Assembly (NCBI RefSeq): GCF_040802235.1
Contig: NC_133164.1
Span: 91,194,302-91,258,301, forward strand
Source: Manis javanica
Taxonomy: Eukaryota > Chordata > Mammalia > Pholidota > Manidae
DNA length: 64,000 bases
Direction of reading: 5' to 3'
Shown here: piece after piece, positions 47,746-60,884 of the stretch
How positions within the stretch are numbered: the first letter of the stretch is position 1
Layout of the letters: each line of letters starts with the position of its first letter
Position numbers and translations under genes: made by a program
The notes under the pieces: generated by a model
The model's database searches: none
What the model was told of the DNA's origin: nothing
Seen by the model: only the letters and a program-made list of their open reading frames with translations

Positions 47746-49059
47746 AATTAAGTTACAAGTTCCAATGTTTCTTTTGGGATCAGAGTCCTTTCATTAAGTG
47801 TCACTGTGTGTCCTGAGCCTGTTTGCTACCATGGAGATGGCCAATCATCAGCAAGTTTTTGTTATTCCTCCACTGATATTTTTCTTCCCACCCAATGGTC
47901 ACGTTCTCCTTATGGCCTTTCAAAGACAAGTGTAGGACATCAGTCATTTTATATTCGAGGTTTCTAGGCTCAGCCAATTCTGACAAAGTCAGCAATCATC
48001 AGCTACATAAACTGTTAGTAGAGTAAATGCAGTGTTAATGTAGAGTATTATACATGTAGTGTCAGTAGATGCACCTAAATTTCTGTCACGAAATTGAGAT
48101 GTTGCTAAGGCTATAATTAATGATATCAACATAAAGACATTCAGTTTCCCAATGCCTGTTGGAGCCTGTAACGTGTTCACATGGCTACACCAGGATTTTG
48201 CCCAGTTCCCAGGGAGCCAGCTCTGCGTCCACCTTCAGTATGCCTTAAGAGAGCATCTTGGAATGCAGTGAATGGCAATGATGTAAAGTATATGAAGTCG
48301 TAAGTTGGTTGTATGTATTGGCACTCTTACTATTACAGGCAACTTGTGATTGCTATGGACAGATGAACCCATTATGGATTAGTTATTGGGGAGGAAGGAA
48401 GGTAGATCATTAAAAAAATTAAATTACCATGCCTCAGTAAAATTATATACCCGGAAGCTTATTTTTAGAGCCACATATAGCAGCAAATAGATTTATATTA
48501 TATCTGTTTTTATCTTGGGAACATACCTCCTTTTTACCACTCAGATTTGTAAGAAAAAATCAGAATGTGGACTCCAAGGGAAAATGTTTAGAATTTAATA
48601 TTAGACAAAACAAATCTCAAAATTGTTGAACCCACTGGAAAAAGGGGAAGTGTTAGATAATTTGCCATTCAATATAGAACAATACCCCTAGATTTGGCAA
48701 AAAGGACACAGAAAATTGGATTTGTTGATCACCTCATCAATATTTTTAGCATTCTTGGAAAGAAGAAAACGAGAAGAAGACTTTTTTGTTAGGCTACTCT
48801 GACTTCATGCACTTATATCATGGCAGGGAATGAAATGTCAGGACCTTAACCCAAGTGCACGGGACAAGCCAAAGATTATTATGAAGTTTTCAGAGTAGAA
48901 GATACCTGGTATTATCTTCTGGCTGGTTCCTCAGATCCCAGGAGTGGCTGGGGGTTCATAGCAGATGAGCTGATGGACAAATGCTCCTGAGTGGTAGACA
49001 CTGACCTGTGGAGAACAGGTTGGAGACTGCAGAGTGGGGCCTTTATAATAAGGTCCTTT

Positions 49060-49183
49060 ATAATACACAGTGCAAGTGTGCGTATATTACACACTTAATT
49101 ACCCAGTTATTAAAACTTATGATAATACACAGTGCAAGTGTGTATATATTACACACCTAATTACCCAATTATTAAAATTTATG
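49060..49183. repeat. Tandem duplication, 2 x 62 bp
   Basis: Copy 1 (49060-49121) and copy 2 (49122-49183) both begin ATAATACACAGTGCAAGTGT and end in TTATG. They differ at 5 of 62 positions and are directly adjacent. Confidence 0.95.
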
Positions 49184-50059
49184 AGGAGATAATGAGGAGG
49201 GTACTTCCAGCTAAACCAGTGTCACACAGCTTTGCAGCCATGCACTCTGTCTGCCTCAACCTGGCTACAATTTTGACTAAAGGGGTTTATACCAATCACA
49301 TTTTATACTACTCTAGTACCAGTTTTATCTATGAGCAGAGGTCACCTTCTCCAGCCCTGCCCTCATTATAATTATTAATCCAGACTCAATGGTAACATCC
49401 CTCACAACTATGAAATCATGAGTGTGTGGTGGTTCTGGGGTTGAGACAACTGGCTTAAGCCATGCTCCCTGTTTTGTTGTGTTTTTAAATGAAATTTAAT
49501 ATTATTAGGTGTGCTATACCCTAAAAACCTAGCTTTCAACACTTGTGGACAATTCAGAGGGGACTTCTGTCTGGTCCTCTGATTAAATTATGCAGGCTAC
49601 ACTCAGCTCACGGGGCGCTGGCGCTGGATGCCTGGGAAAGCAGGTGGCTAAGGACCATATGTTGAAGGATACCTCAGACCCAGGGAATGAGGAAGGCTTG
49701 GAGGATCCTCAGTGCCTCCCTGATCCACATGGCATCCCCAGCCTCAGGGCTGTGCTTCTGTGCTCTCCGCCTCATCATCCGGCAGTGTGTTCTTGTGCTA
49801 ATGCCCCACTGTCTTACTGACTGTAGTTTACAGTAAGTCTTGAGGTCTGGTGGGATAGATGTTCCCACCTTGTCTTGGAACATAGCCTTGAAGAGGAAAA
49901 AATAAAAAGGTTAGAGGGGACCAGGTAGGGTCCCTTCAGGGGATTTTGATGTGAAGGAACACCCAGGAAATACGCTAAGGAGGAAGGAGAGTCAGATCAC
50001 ATCAGTCCTCTGGCTCCAAACTTCCCTTCGTTCCCCTGTCATTCAGGGTCAACTCTGCA

Positions 50060-50185
50060 TCCTTTGAGGGCAGGGTTTGTTTGTTGGTTTTATGGTCTGT
50101 TTGGTTTACCAATGCAGCCCTAGAGCTTAGAACAGTGCCTGACACATATTGTGTATATAGTGAATAGTTGTTGAATGAGTGAATT
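50060..50185 (+). mobile_element. L2 LINE 3' end
   Basis: CTTAGAACAGTGCCTGACAC, then AGTGAATAGTTGTTGAATGA, is the classical L2 end in sense. Confidence 0.65.
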
Positions 50186-50949
50186 ATCATAAAATTTAGA
50201 GTTTCTGATAAGGAAGGAGGGAAGGAAGCGTAGTCTCCTCATGTAAGGTGTCTCCATGCAGAAATTGCTTCTCTAAATCCTCTGGTCAAGTACCTTCTAG
50301 CTTCTTCTTCATGTACCATAGTAAGCAGTTGTCCCCTCTCTTCAAGTGTGGCCTTTCCAACTTTTGAACTTGTTTATTAAAATTTATTCTTTATTTGTCT
50401 TTATTTTATTTGAAGAGGTGGGTCCTCATATCCCTGCAGGTGGGGATGGAGGTGGATCCAGACAACTAACTGGTTGACTGTGCCCAAGAGGATCGAAAAT
50501 AGGATGGATAAGCCTGGAGAACTTCCCAGGGCTTGGGAAGTGGAATGACCTGTAACCCATGACTGGCAGAGAGTGCCTCCAGAGCGCTGATGGAAGTATT
50601 AAGCTGGCTACTTTTCCTTGTGTTGGCAGAAGTAAAAAGCTGCTTTCTTCTCATGTTAAAACTGAATAATATGGGCTGTTTTTACTGCTCAAATCAATAT
50701 ACGTATGTTGATATGTATATTTCTAGTACTCTAAAGCATCTTTACACTTACAGTTCCATTTAGCTATGAACTTAAACAGTGTGTATGGAAATAGAGTGAC
50801 ATGGCTGGGGAGAGGTTACCACTACCAAAGTCAGGTTGAGTGAGAGAAAGGCCAAGAGGCAAGGGGTCTATCTTTATGAAACAAACAAGGCACCTGTTCC
50901 CATCAGAGAATGATCATGTGTATAAGCTACAGAAGAGCACACTGGAGAA

Positions 50950-51400
50950 ATAGAAACAACTGTTCTCACCACCTAAAGGGAACCCACTGCTCTTAATACT
51001 TTGCATCTTATCACAGTTTTAGTATGTAAATTAAAATATAATATTAGGAATATTATCCCATTTAAAAATATTCCTAGAGCATATCACCTTTAATGACAGC
51101 ATGGTAATCCAGTTTGTGCATTTACCATGGTCCATGTAAACATGGTTCTCATGCTCTGTGAGGGGAAGGGCTCTGTCTTCTTCCATGCTTGTTTGTCCTG
51201 TGCATGGTACTTAATAAATAGTCATTAAGTAGAATGCAGGAATGAACCATTGGATGTTTAGGTAGTTGCCAATGAAAAAATATGGATCATGCTATAATAT
51301 ATACATACTTGCTGAAAAGATATCTTTGTATTCATATCTGATTATTTCCTTGAGATATCATCCTAGATATTTAGTTGCTGAGTGGAAGGGTAAGAAATTC
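50950..51400 (-). mobile_element. Old L1 3' fragment, interrupted by an L2/MIR-like tail
   Basis: The outer parts (GGGAACCCACTGCTCTTAAT and TGATTATTTCCTTGAGATAT, then AGTTGCTGAGTGGAAGGG) resemble an antisense L1M 3' region. The middle (about 51150-51245, GTACTTAATAAATAGTCATT) looks like the end of a younger L2/MIR-type insert. Confidence 0.5.
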
Positions 51401-52384
51401 ATCTTGGGTGGGAGCACTGGAGGTTGGAAAGATGGTTCCTAAATCAGTGATTTGCATGTTACAGTTTCCCCTACAAATTGCAGGTAAGTGAAGTAGAACT
51501 AACTCTTCAATGTTCCAAAACGTAGTTTTCTGGCCTTTTCCATGCTAAGTCCATGCTAGGTCCTCAGACAGGAAGCCTCAGGCTGACAAGAGAAGGCCCA
51601 CTATCCTCTCAGTGTCATTGCCTGTTGAGTTTGGAGGGGTGTGCTCGTGGCCTGTGGCTCTTCTGAGCCAGGGTAGTGAGGTCTCCATGGGCCAGACTTG
51701 AGGTCTACAGTGCAAGGTAGGGAAGCACCACACTGTGAGCCAGGTGTCCCCCTTTCCGTGTTGTTCCAAAGCCTCTGCCCAGCCATGTTTATTGTTCCTG
51801 CCTTTGCTAAGCCGTGGGGAGGGCAAGACAAGCTATGAGCTTGGTGAGGGGCAGGATCCCTGAGGCTGGGTGTCCACAGCAGCTCTGATTACTGGAAAGT
51901 AGGTCTGGGGATTAAAGGTGCCCACAGAGTCCAACTGCCATTTTTTTCACAGGGAGGTTCAGCCCTATGCCAATCCTGGAGGCTCTGGGTAGATTTTATT
52001 TTGGGTGATGGCATTCACCTAAGAGGGATATATTACCCCTTTGCCGTATCAGATCTTAGCTTTAGGCCACGGGAGTGCTCTGCCTGGCTCTTGATTACAG
52101 CTTCCGTAAATCACCAACCCTTTGGCTTCTGTAGGACCCGGCAGTATCCGAACGGCTGGTGTCTGAGTGTCCAGTGCCCAGAGGTGGGAGAGGTTATCCA
52201 GTTTTCCTGGTGGCCCTCCATTCAAGTTCAACAGCACCATGTGTCTGGGAGCAGGGAAAGGAGCACTTTGGGTACCCTGTCCAGAACAATAGTCAAGGAT
52301 ATGAGTGGTTTTTTGTTCCCAGAACTGGGTGCATTTTTGTGGATGGTGATTCACCGCTGACTATGCCAGTAATAGAGCCACAGC

Positions 52385-52605
52385 CTGTCTGTGCAGTTTA
52401 CAGGGCACTGGGGCATAGGTTTGCTTGGTTGATCTTCACACAACCCTGAATGGGGGTGAGATGGGCATTTAGGACTCATCTCTAAGGTGAGGAAACTAAA
52501 ATCAGGTTGGCTTCATGACTGATGTCCAGTAACAGCCCCTCAAAGGGTGGTAGGGTTTGAACTCAGGTGCAGATTCTGACCTCTAGGCCTTGACTCCCTC
52601 CAACA
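52385..52605 (-). repeat. MIR
   Basis: CATCTCTAAGGTGAGGAAAC, then GGTTTGAACTCAGGTGCAGA and CTAGGCCTTGACTCC, is an antisense MIR. Confidence 0.7.
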
Positions 52606-53194
52606 AGGGCTTCCTGCCTCAGTCTGTCAGAGACAAGTGTGAAGAACATCTAATATCCGAGGAGTTTATAGAGTGAACATAGTCAGGGGAAAATTTCAGC
52701 TGAATTCACAGACATCATATGTAGCCACCTGGTGATTATTTTTATGAGGGCTGTGGAGCAGAGGTGGCTGACCGGGAAGCTTTATTTCTATCAGTGCCAC
52801 TGGTCCCAAGACATGAAAATCATCTCATTTATTATTGGTTGGGGAAATGAGTCATAAACATAACAAAATTTGAAGTCACAAATGAAGGCAGCACATGAGT
52901 CTTGTCTAAGTGCGATATAGTCAGCCAGGGCCATGGAAATGTCAGCAGCGGGAAGAACCCCTGTGTGGACTGGAGAGTCCAGGAAGCCTCCCGGAGAGGG
53001 CAGGAGGTGAAAGGAAAGGAGAAGGGAGTTCCATGCAGGTGAGAAGCAGATGGGACCTGGAGTCTGTTCTGGATGGCTCTGAACAAGAGAGAACAGCTGC
53101 TGGAGGGCGGTGACCGCAGCAGCGGGCCTTGGGGCAGGGCTGGCACACCAGGCTAGTGCATGCTTCAGAAGTTATTTCCTTTCCGTATCATGGA

Positions 53195-53345
53195 AATGCA
53201 AGGGGAAAGGAAGGGAAGGAAGAGAAAAAGGGAAACATGAGAAGGAAATGACTATAAAGAAAAGGCGAGGGAAAGAGAAATGAGCAAAAGGAGAGGAATG
53301 GACAGGCAGTCACTGAAAAGGTCCCTATGAAGAGGAAGAGAGTGA
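53195..53345 (+). repeat. GA-rich low-complexity tract
   Basis: This stretch is almost entirely purine (GGGGAAAGGAAGGGAAGGAA, then GAGAAAAAGGGAAAC and further units). Open frames on both strands here are composition artefacts. Confidence 0.7.
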
Positions 53346-54809
53346 GGGAAGCTGCAGGGCGCCTGGCCTGGGCCAGAGAGCAGGGTCTGCCCCCGTCCAT
53401 GCCCCCTCCCTGCTGATTCCCGGGGAGCTGACGTGTTAGCCAACGAAGGCTTATGATGCGGCTCTTCCAGCCACTCTCCCTCCTTCCTCTCTTTCACACA
53501 CATCTATGGGGTGTCTGCTCAGTGTCAGACTCTGTTAGGACCAGTAACCAAAATAAATGGAACCAAGGGTCAGCAGAGTGGTGGTGGGTTGCAGCCCCAG
53601 CCCAGCCTGTGAACTCCACATTCCGCCTCCTAAAATCTTTGGAAGATAGCATCTTCCTTAAGGGGCTGTTGTAGACAAAATGGAAAAGGATCCTACCATT
53701 GCGTGTCACTCGGGTCTGCCACTTGCCATATGTGGCCTCTGGCCCCAGCTGTGGGCTGTGCTCCTCTTTCCCAGGACCTGTGCTCCCCTGCCATGTCTGG
53801 GACAAGGCAGAACCTAGCAGAGGCAGCCTCTGCCCCCACCTGCCTGTTTACAGGCACCCATGCGCCTGCCCTCCTTCCTGACGGGCTAGTGTCCCTTGTC
53901 CTGGCTGTGACCCCTTTCCACTGTACCTTCAACCTCTGCTTCCCTCTGGGATCCTTCCTTTAGCATTTAGACAGGCTAACTCCTCTTCATCCAGAAAATC
54001 CCTCTTCTCCCGGCCCCTAGATCCAGGTCTCTTTCTTCTACCTCCACCCTGAGTGTCTCAGACCTTGTTTAAACTCCAGTGTCTGCCTTGCCTTTCCTCC
54101 TGTTCTACCCCAGCTCCCGGCCCCTCCCAGCAGTATAGCAGCACTTGTGGAGGTGCTTGGCTTCAGTGCAGTAGGTGCTTTCCCATCTTTATCTTATTTA
54201 ATCTATTAGCAGGACTTGCCATTCCTGGTCACCCCTCTGAGGAATGCTTGCTGTTTATGATGGGTGGTGGGAGATTCCCCTTCCTTCTCTATTCCTTCTC
54301 TATCTTTCTGCTGCCTCCCACCCTTTGAATGTTGGCCTTCCTCAGGACTCTGTCCAAGACCATGCCTTATCCTCTCAGTCGACCTCCTTTCCTGGTGGAT
54401 TTGAGGGCCTTCTGATGAGCTCCTTGTTCATATCTCCCACACACCTCTCTTTCTGGTCCCAAGGCTAACTATCCAGCTGCCCCTGGACTGCATCCTTTAG
54501 ATATCCACAGATGCTGGACACACACTGTCCACGAATCAGATCTTGTTGCCTTCCTGCAGCCCTGCACTGCCTCACTTAGGCATGTCACCATCAGCCAGCT
54601 GCCCACACTGAGAGCCTGTCCCTGGCTCTGACCCCAGCTCTCAGCCCTCACATTCCAGTGATCCTGCTGCCTTGGGGTACTTCTTGCCCCTTCCATGGAA
54701 AGTACTTGGCATATGGGAGTACTTGGCATAAATGGTGAAATGAATGCAAAATAAGCAAGATAATATGATTATGATAAACTGTCACATGGGAATTGTTTGC
54801 CAGGTAGTC

Positions 54810-55190
54810 CTGGCTTGGATTCTCAGGAGGTTGCAGCCAGACCAATGGCTGGGCCCAGGATCATCTCAGAAGCTTTGTCAGTCACCAGGCTAGTGTCTGG
54901 GCTGTGAAGATGCACATAGCTGGGAGCTCCTAGGGCATCCTCTCTATCTCTCTGTGGTATCTCTGAAAGGTCTCTTTAGCATGGTGGTTTCTGGGTAGCT
55001 GGACTTCTTACATGGCAACTCAGGGCTCCAAAGAGAGAGGGCCAGGGGACACTATATCACTCTTTATAACCATGACTATCATTGCACTTGTTAGAACAAG
55101 TCACCAAGGCTGGCCCACAGTCAAGGGCAGGGGAGTTAGACACCATTGTTTCATGGGAGGAGTGCCAAAGAATTTGTGAACTTTTTAAAA
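54810..55190 (+). repeat. MER-type interspersed repeat, copy 2 (family not named)
   Basis: GGTTTCTGGGTAGCTGGACT, then TCTTACATGGCAACTCAGGG, AGAACAAGTCACCAAGGCTG and GGGAGGAGTGCCAAAGAATT, is recognisable as a common old repeat. Its second half matches the pattern of the copy at 36840-37150. Confidence 0.45.
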
Positions 55191-55760
55191 AGAATTTTAT
55201 ATGCAGTAAATTCACTTTATTTTTGGTGTACAACCCTATGAGTTTTAACACATTTAAATGTTCTTGTCATTACCACAGGATGCAGAATTACAGCCACCTG
55301 AAGAATTCTCTAGGGCTACCCCTTTGTAGTTAGATATCCCTTCACTGCTAACCTCTGGCAACCACAAATCTGTTCTTTCTCTGAATAGGTTTGCTTTTTT
55401 CAGAATGCTATATATATAGAATCATTTAGTATGTAACCTTTATAGACTGGCTTCTATTAGTCTGCATAATGCCCTGAGATCTATCTCAGTTGTTGAGTGA
55501 ATCAGTGCTGAGTGGTAGTCCATTGTATGGATGTACCAGTTGTTTATCCATTTACCGTTGAAGGACATTTGTGTTGTTCCAGTTTTTAATGATTATAAAT
55601 AGAGCTGCTATAAACATTTGATCTGGAGGCTGATGATCTTAGCCGCCTTTTCTGCTATAAACATTGTGTAGAGATTTTTGTGTGAATGTAAGTTTTCATT
55701 TTTCTAGGATAAATACCTAGAAGCAGGATGGCTGTTTGGCAGAGAATTACCTGGTTCTCT
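55191..55760 (-). mobile_element. Old L1 (L1M) 3' part with a 33-bp insertion
   Basis: CTCTGGCAACCACAAATCTG, then TTTATCCATTTACCGTTGAA and AAATACCTAGAAGCAGGATG, is a typical antisense L1M ORF2-end/3' UTR. A 33-bp foreign piece (55619-55651) lies between two copies of CTGCTATAAACATT. Confidence 0.7.
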
Positions 55761-58356
55761 CCTTAGCAGGACTGTCAGGAGGTTTTTACTTATTAGGCAG
55801 ATCAGAAGAATTTGTTATGTGGACTTCAGAGTATAAGAACCTTTTAAAACATTCCCAGAGAAAGGACCATTCATTGAAAAATCATTGTAGTTGTCTGACT
55901 GTTCTTTAGTCTTAAGCCTTCAGGGGCCTGTTGTGGATGAATCATGAGATGAAACCCTGGTGTGTCTCTGCAGCCTCGTCACTCTGAGCTCTGACATCAC
56001 CCAGCACTCACTATACCCTCATTCCACAACTTTACAAAGGGATACAATGCCTGTGACAGAGTAGTGTGGGAACCATTTCTCAAACCCCACAGAGCACAGA
56101 TCACCAAAAATCCTATCACTTGGCTAAATACCATCACTGAAGCAGCAAAGAGCCCTGGAGGATATCAGAGTATAAAAAATGCACTGTGAGTGCCACAGAG
56201 GGGAAGTAAGTGGAATGGGGACAGGGAAGGAGCATGTGGTTGGTGGCTCTGATTCTCTTCCTCTGGCAAGTCAGAGAACAGATCTGAAGTGAAGGGGAGG
56301 GAGGTGGGAAGAATGGGAAAGGCAGAGTATTGAAGCAGTTGAGGCTAGAATATTAGAGATCTGGTTTTTGAATGAGTTTTATCTTCAACTGAGGGAAAGC
56401 TCAGTGTTCAGAAGGTTGCCAAGGCCTGGTGGCCCTCCGTGAAGGACCTCTTCATCAGAGTTTCCTGCACATTCCATCTGTACTTCACTAAATGAAACTC
56501 TAGCTGGAGATGGGGCAGACTGCCTGAAATGTACAAGTGAGCCTAGATTTTAGCTCCCTTTCTATTCTGTGGGGGGAAATACTTTCCTTAGGATATTATA
56601 GTGTATCAATTAGGACAAGGGCTTATACTGGGGGAGTTTTGTGCAGTTCTCCAAGTATCTTTAAAAACAGGATGTCAGCATGTGCTTTTTTTAGGAACAC
56701 ACATGGAAGTTGTGTTAAGTGGAAAGTCATCCCTTACCTACCCAGAAGTCTTTCACTCACCTGCCTGGCTGTGAGTTTTTGCTCATTGTCAGTTCTCTGC
56801 AGTACCCTTGGAAATAAAAAAATTAAGCATGAATCTTGTTGTCAGTAACTCATAGGCCATGATGGTGACAGGCTGGCTTGATATTCTAACCATAGCTATC
56901 ACTTTATTTCTATGAAAAATGCATTCAGAATTTCAGACAGCCAAGTCATAGTGAAGTTTTGAATGCCACCTGTGTGTAAGCTGGGGACCGTGCTTATGCA
57001 GGAAATTGTGATTTGCTTTTATTTAGTTGAGTTTCATTAAACCTGTTGGTTTGTGTCAAACGTATTTAGGACACTGCTCCTTAGCTGCCTCCCTGAGAAG
57101 TCAGTGTCTGTCTTGGTCTCTGGCTTTGTTTCTGTCTCTCTTCTTCCCTCCCTCAGCCTTTTCTGGTTCTCTGCCGTCAGCCTGGCCACTCAAGAGCTTT
57201 CTGTTCTAGATTCTGCCTCCTGTTACCAAACTCTCTTCCCTCTGATACATCAGCCTAACCCTGAGCCTTGGTTTTCTGATTCACCCACTAAGGAGAAGCT
57301 TCCACCAGGTTCCCTTATAGATGAAAGTGGGGGTCTCCTGCATAGGGGATGTGGGGCCTAAGGTAGGCTTGGAGGGCTCTGGCCCATCCTGAGAATTTGA
57401 ACTTTGTAATATAACAATTTGTGGGCGGCCGTTTGGCTAAAGTCCTGGCCTCATGGCCGCGAGGGAGAACTTAGGTGAAGCCCAGAACCTGTCTGTGTTC
57501 ACATGTACCCCTCATTAGTTCCTACCCTGTACGTGGCCTGCAGAGAGGCCCCTGCCCCCAGTCTGTGATGTCCAGTGTGTAACAGCAGTGCTCCGCCAGG
57601 CAAACTCCCTATCACAGCTGTCATCACCCCGACTTTTGGGAACATCAGTGTGGTTTCCTGATTTGGTGTGTGTGTCCCTTGTCTTCTCCTTGGTGAGCTG
57701 CCCCCCAGTCCTGTGACCTGCCTGGCACTGAAGTGGCAGCTCTCTGCCTGCTGTGGCTGCTATCCCTGGGCTGCTGGTGAGACAGCCATGAGAAAGATAG
57801 CTAATCCCAGGCTGAGGAGCAGACGGGAGAGGAGGGGCCTGCACCGAGGGCCGAGGGTTCTTTGTGTCTTTGGCTCTGGTGTCTTTAAGCCTCTTTTCTC
57901 CTCACACTCTCTTGGAGAGCCATTGCTTTCATTTTACAAAAGTTCATCATTAGCCTGCCTGGTCCCTGAAGCAGAACATGCCAGCTCCATTAAATTAATG
58001 TGCCCAGTTCTGCAAAGTCTAAACAGTTTAAATTTCATTATTCTGGGCGGTGGTGTCTGGTGACTATAGAGTTTGCCAAAGCAGGAGGAGTCTGCAGTGT
58101 GTGGGGGAGGGAACAGCAGGAGGGGTTTTGCTCGCTGTACTCACGGGATCTTGCTTAGCCCCTGCCCTCTGGAGAGCGCATGTGGGAGAAGATTGGAGAT
58201 CCTTAACGGGGCTCTGCCACGTTTAAGTTGTTCACCAGCAAACACGGGATTGCTTGGATTCTGTTGCATGGGTCACTGGGGCTAGAAACACATCTGTTGG
58301 GGAGAGGTCAGCTCTGTGCACTTAAGGAGCTGTTTGCATATACCACACGGTATTTT

Positions 58357-58369
58357 GGTCACATTGACC
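58357..58369. promoter_or_regulatory. Perfect palindromic oestrogen response element motif
   Basis: GGTCACATTGACC matches GGTCAnnnTGACC exactly, and one more base pairs on each side (TGGTCA...TGACCA at 58356-58370). An octamer-like TTTGCATA lies 24 nt upstream. No evidence of use. Confidence 0.35.
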
Positions 58370-58639
58370 AGTCCTTCTTGATTGAAAGGCCAGGTATCAT
58401 TAGTGTTTTAATTGTTTCCAATCAGTTTACCTAAGGCCCAGAGTAATCACTGCACTGAGGACTGGGCTGATAAGGCAGACCGCACCCCGCAGCCCAGTGC
58501 CTGTCATTCTGCTGGATGGTTCTGTTTAGGGTGTTTTCAGGGGAGGCTACTATTTATCCTCCTGGGATCAATAGCTGGTGTGTGTCGAGAAGCAGTATGA
58601 TGTCCTTAAAGCACATTGCTCATGAACCTGTGTAATTAG

Positions 58640-58810
58640 CTGTGAGTCATTTATCCATTCACTCGACATATTGTCATTGAGTGCCTGCTATGTGCCAGGC
58701 TCTGTTTTAAGCACTGGAGAAACAGTAGTGAACAAAACAGGCAAAAATTCTGGCTTTCTTGGAGCTTAAATTCTAGTGGGAGAGAGGTAGAGAGAGAATA
58801 CATAAAACAA
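58640..58810 (+). mobile_element. L2-like LINE fragment
   Basis: TTATCCATTCACTCGACATA, then CTGCTATGTGCCAGGCTCTG, AACAGTAGTGAACAAAACAG and GGAGCTTAAATTCTAGTGGG, is the widespread L2-type 3' sequence in sense. Confidence 0.7.
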
Positions 58811-60884
58811 AACACAGGTTACATCATGTGTTAGTAGGTGATCTGTGCTGGTTGCTCTCAGCCTCTGTTCTTCATCTGCAAAATGAGGAAACTGGCCCAG
58901 ACCCCAGGGTTCCTTCCTTCAGCTCCTCTCTAGAGTTCCTTGTGGGTTTTTTTTTTTTGTCTCACTTCATAAGAAGATCCAGTAGTTTTTCTGACTTGAG
59001 AGGTTCTTCACAAGAACACAGAGATGTTTCCAACAGTGGGTTCTGTGTTATTGTTCTTTTTGGTGGCAGTGGGGGTGTTGCCAGGTATCCATGGGGAAGT
59101 GGTATGACTCCATAATCTATGTAGGATGAGGCCTGAACCCCTCCCTGCTATTTTGTGTTGTGCTGAGCCTTGTGCTCCCACAAGTGGGCTGTCAGGCAAA
59201 CTGAGACCTGGGGACTCCTCTCTGTGGTGGGTGCAGGGTACTGGGGAGGTCGGGGGAGGATGGAGGGACCCAGGTCTTCTCAGGCCACTGCTCAGCTTCC
59301 ACAGCTCCTGGGCAGGGGGGCTGTGGAGTAACTATCTTGTATTTACTCTCCCGGCTCAGGGCTTTCTAATGATGGGGCTGCTGCTAATCCTCACTAATGC
59401 CTCTTGCACTTCTGGAATACTTGTTGTTTCCCCTCCATTTAAACCAGTTAACACCAGTCACTGGGCCAGGTACGGGGAAGGAGGGGGTGAAGATGTAGCA
59501 CACTCCTTTGGAGGACTCACAGTGCTCAGGAGCAGTGCCCAGCTCAGTCGGCCCTTCGTGCAAGGTGCAGCCTTACAGCAGCCAGAGACCCACATGGCAG
59601 GTGTTCAGGGACGGCAGTTTCCCATCCACAGAGCAGGAGAGCATTCTGTTTCCTGGGTCAACTCTGCCACTCTCCCACGGGCTTCAAGGGGGTGGGGGTG
59701 GAGCTGCAGGTGATGCAGTGTGCTTGTGCATCTTCCTCTGGCTAGAATGCCAGAGGGACAGCGAGTCCTCACTGTCCAGGTGACCACTCCCAGCCACAGA
59801 GACTCCTGCCTCTAGGACACTGTCTTGGAGGTTTTTGAATATGAACTTGTCAACTTTCTAGATGTGAGTCTGTGTGGGTGGTAAATGGGACCCAGTGTAA
59901 GCATGGCTCCTCCCACTTTTCCTTGCTGCGGGATGGGGTCTCAGGCCATTGAGGTAGGGAGGGGTGAAGGGGCAGGGTCTTCTAAGATGGTGGCAAAAAT
60001 TGGGGTGGAGGGAAGATGGCGAACAGAAGCCAGGGTCCCAAGGTCATGTGTGAGGAGGTATGGTAGAGTTGGTTGGCTGCAGCCTTGAAGGGTAAAGAAC
60101 AGTGAGTGGCCAGAAGACTGCCCACCTTCCACCCCAGCCCCAGGGTATACTGGGCCAGAGAACAGCCTGGGGGACACCCTGCTTCCTCTGGAGAGGATTC
60201 ACAGGGAGGGACATTCTTGGGGAATCTCCAGGAGGGCAGCAAATTGTGCCTGTTTTCTTCACTGCGGAATCCCAGGTCAGCCCCCCTTGCAGCTGGGTGG
60301 AGCTGGACAAAGAAGCAAGATGGGAGCAGAGGCACCTGTGGGGGCTGGAGCTGTCCCAGAGCCTGTGGGCTGGAAAGGAAGAGCAGGTTCATGGTGGACT
60401 TGCTGGGTTTGGTGTTGGGCGCATTGAGGTGGAGCTGTGGGGTTCAAGAGGCCATTCCCTTCTGTTACTGCTGTCACCCACTCCTGGAGGCCTGTGCTCC
60501 TTCATGAGGCATTCTCAGCCTTTCTCAGACCCTGGCAGGGTCCCCGCTTGTCCAGTCTTGTCTCTTCCCCCTCTGCTGCATGTTGTATGCTTCAGCAACC
60601 TGACTACCTAAGTTCCTCGTGTTCCTTTCTGCTTCATGCTTGCTTGCCTCTGCTTTTGCCTTTCCTCTCTTACCCTGCCCTCTTTTCCTGGCTGGGTCAT
60701 CCTTGTCTTCTTAAACATTCAGCTCTGGTGATAACTCACTCATTCATACTACTGATGCTTACTGCTACCTGTTTGGGGCCAGATGTGGTTGCTGGGCTCT
60801 GCCACCTGCCACCCCTCCCACCCTGCACACCCAGGCTATGTGGGTGTCCCTTGTGAGTGTTCCTTTGGCTTTCTGTTTGGTGCA

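Noticed and set aside
53188-53503. Hydrophobic Phe/Leu/Ser-rich frames on the - strand as a possible membrane protein
   Set aside because: They are the complement of the GA-rich low-complexity tract.
55619-55651. U2 snRNA pseudogene
   Set aside because: Only 11 bases agree with U2 and the expected 5' end is absent; too short to call.
59126-60611. Frames of 130-195 codons in the FHOD3 intron
   Set aside because: They overlap on both strands, have no exon borders in phase with FHOD3 and match no known domain.
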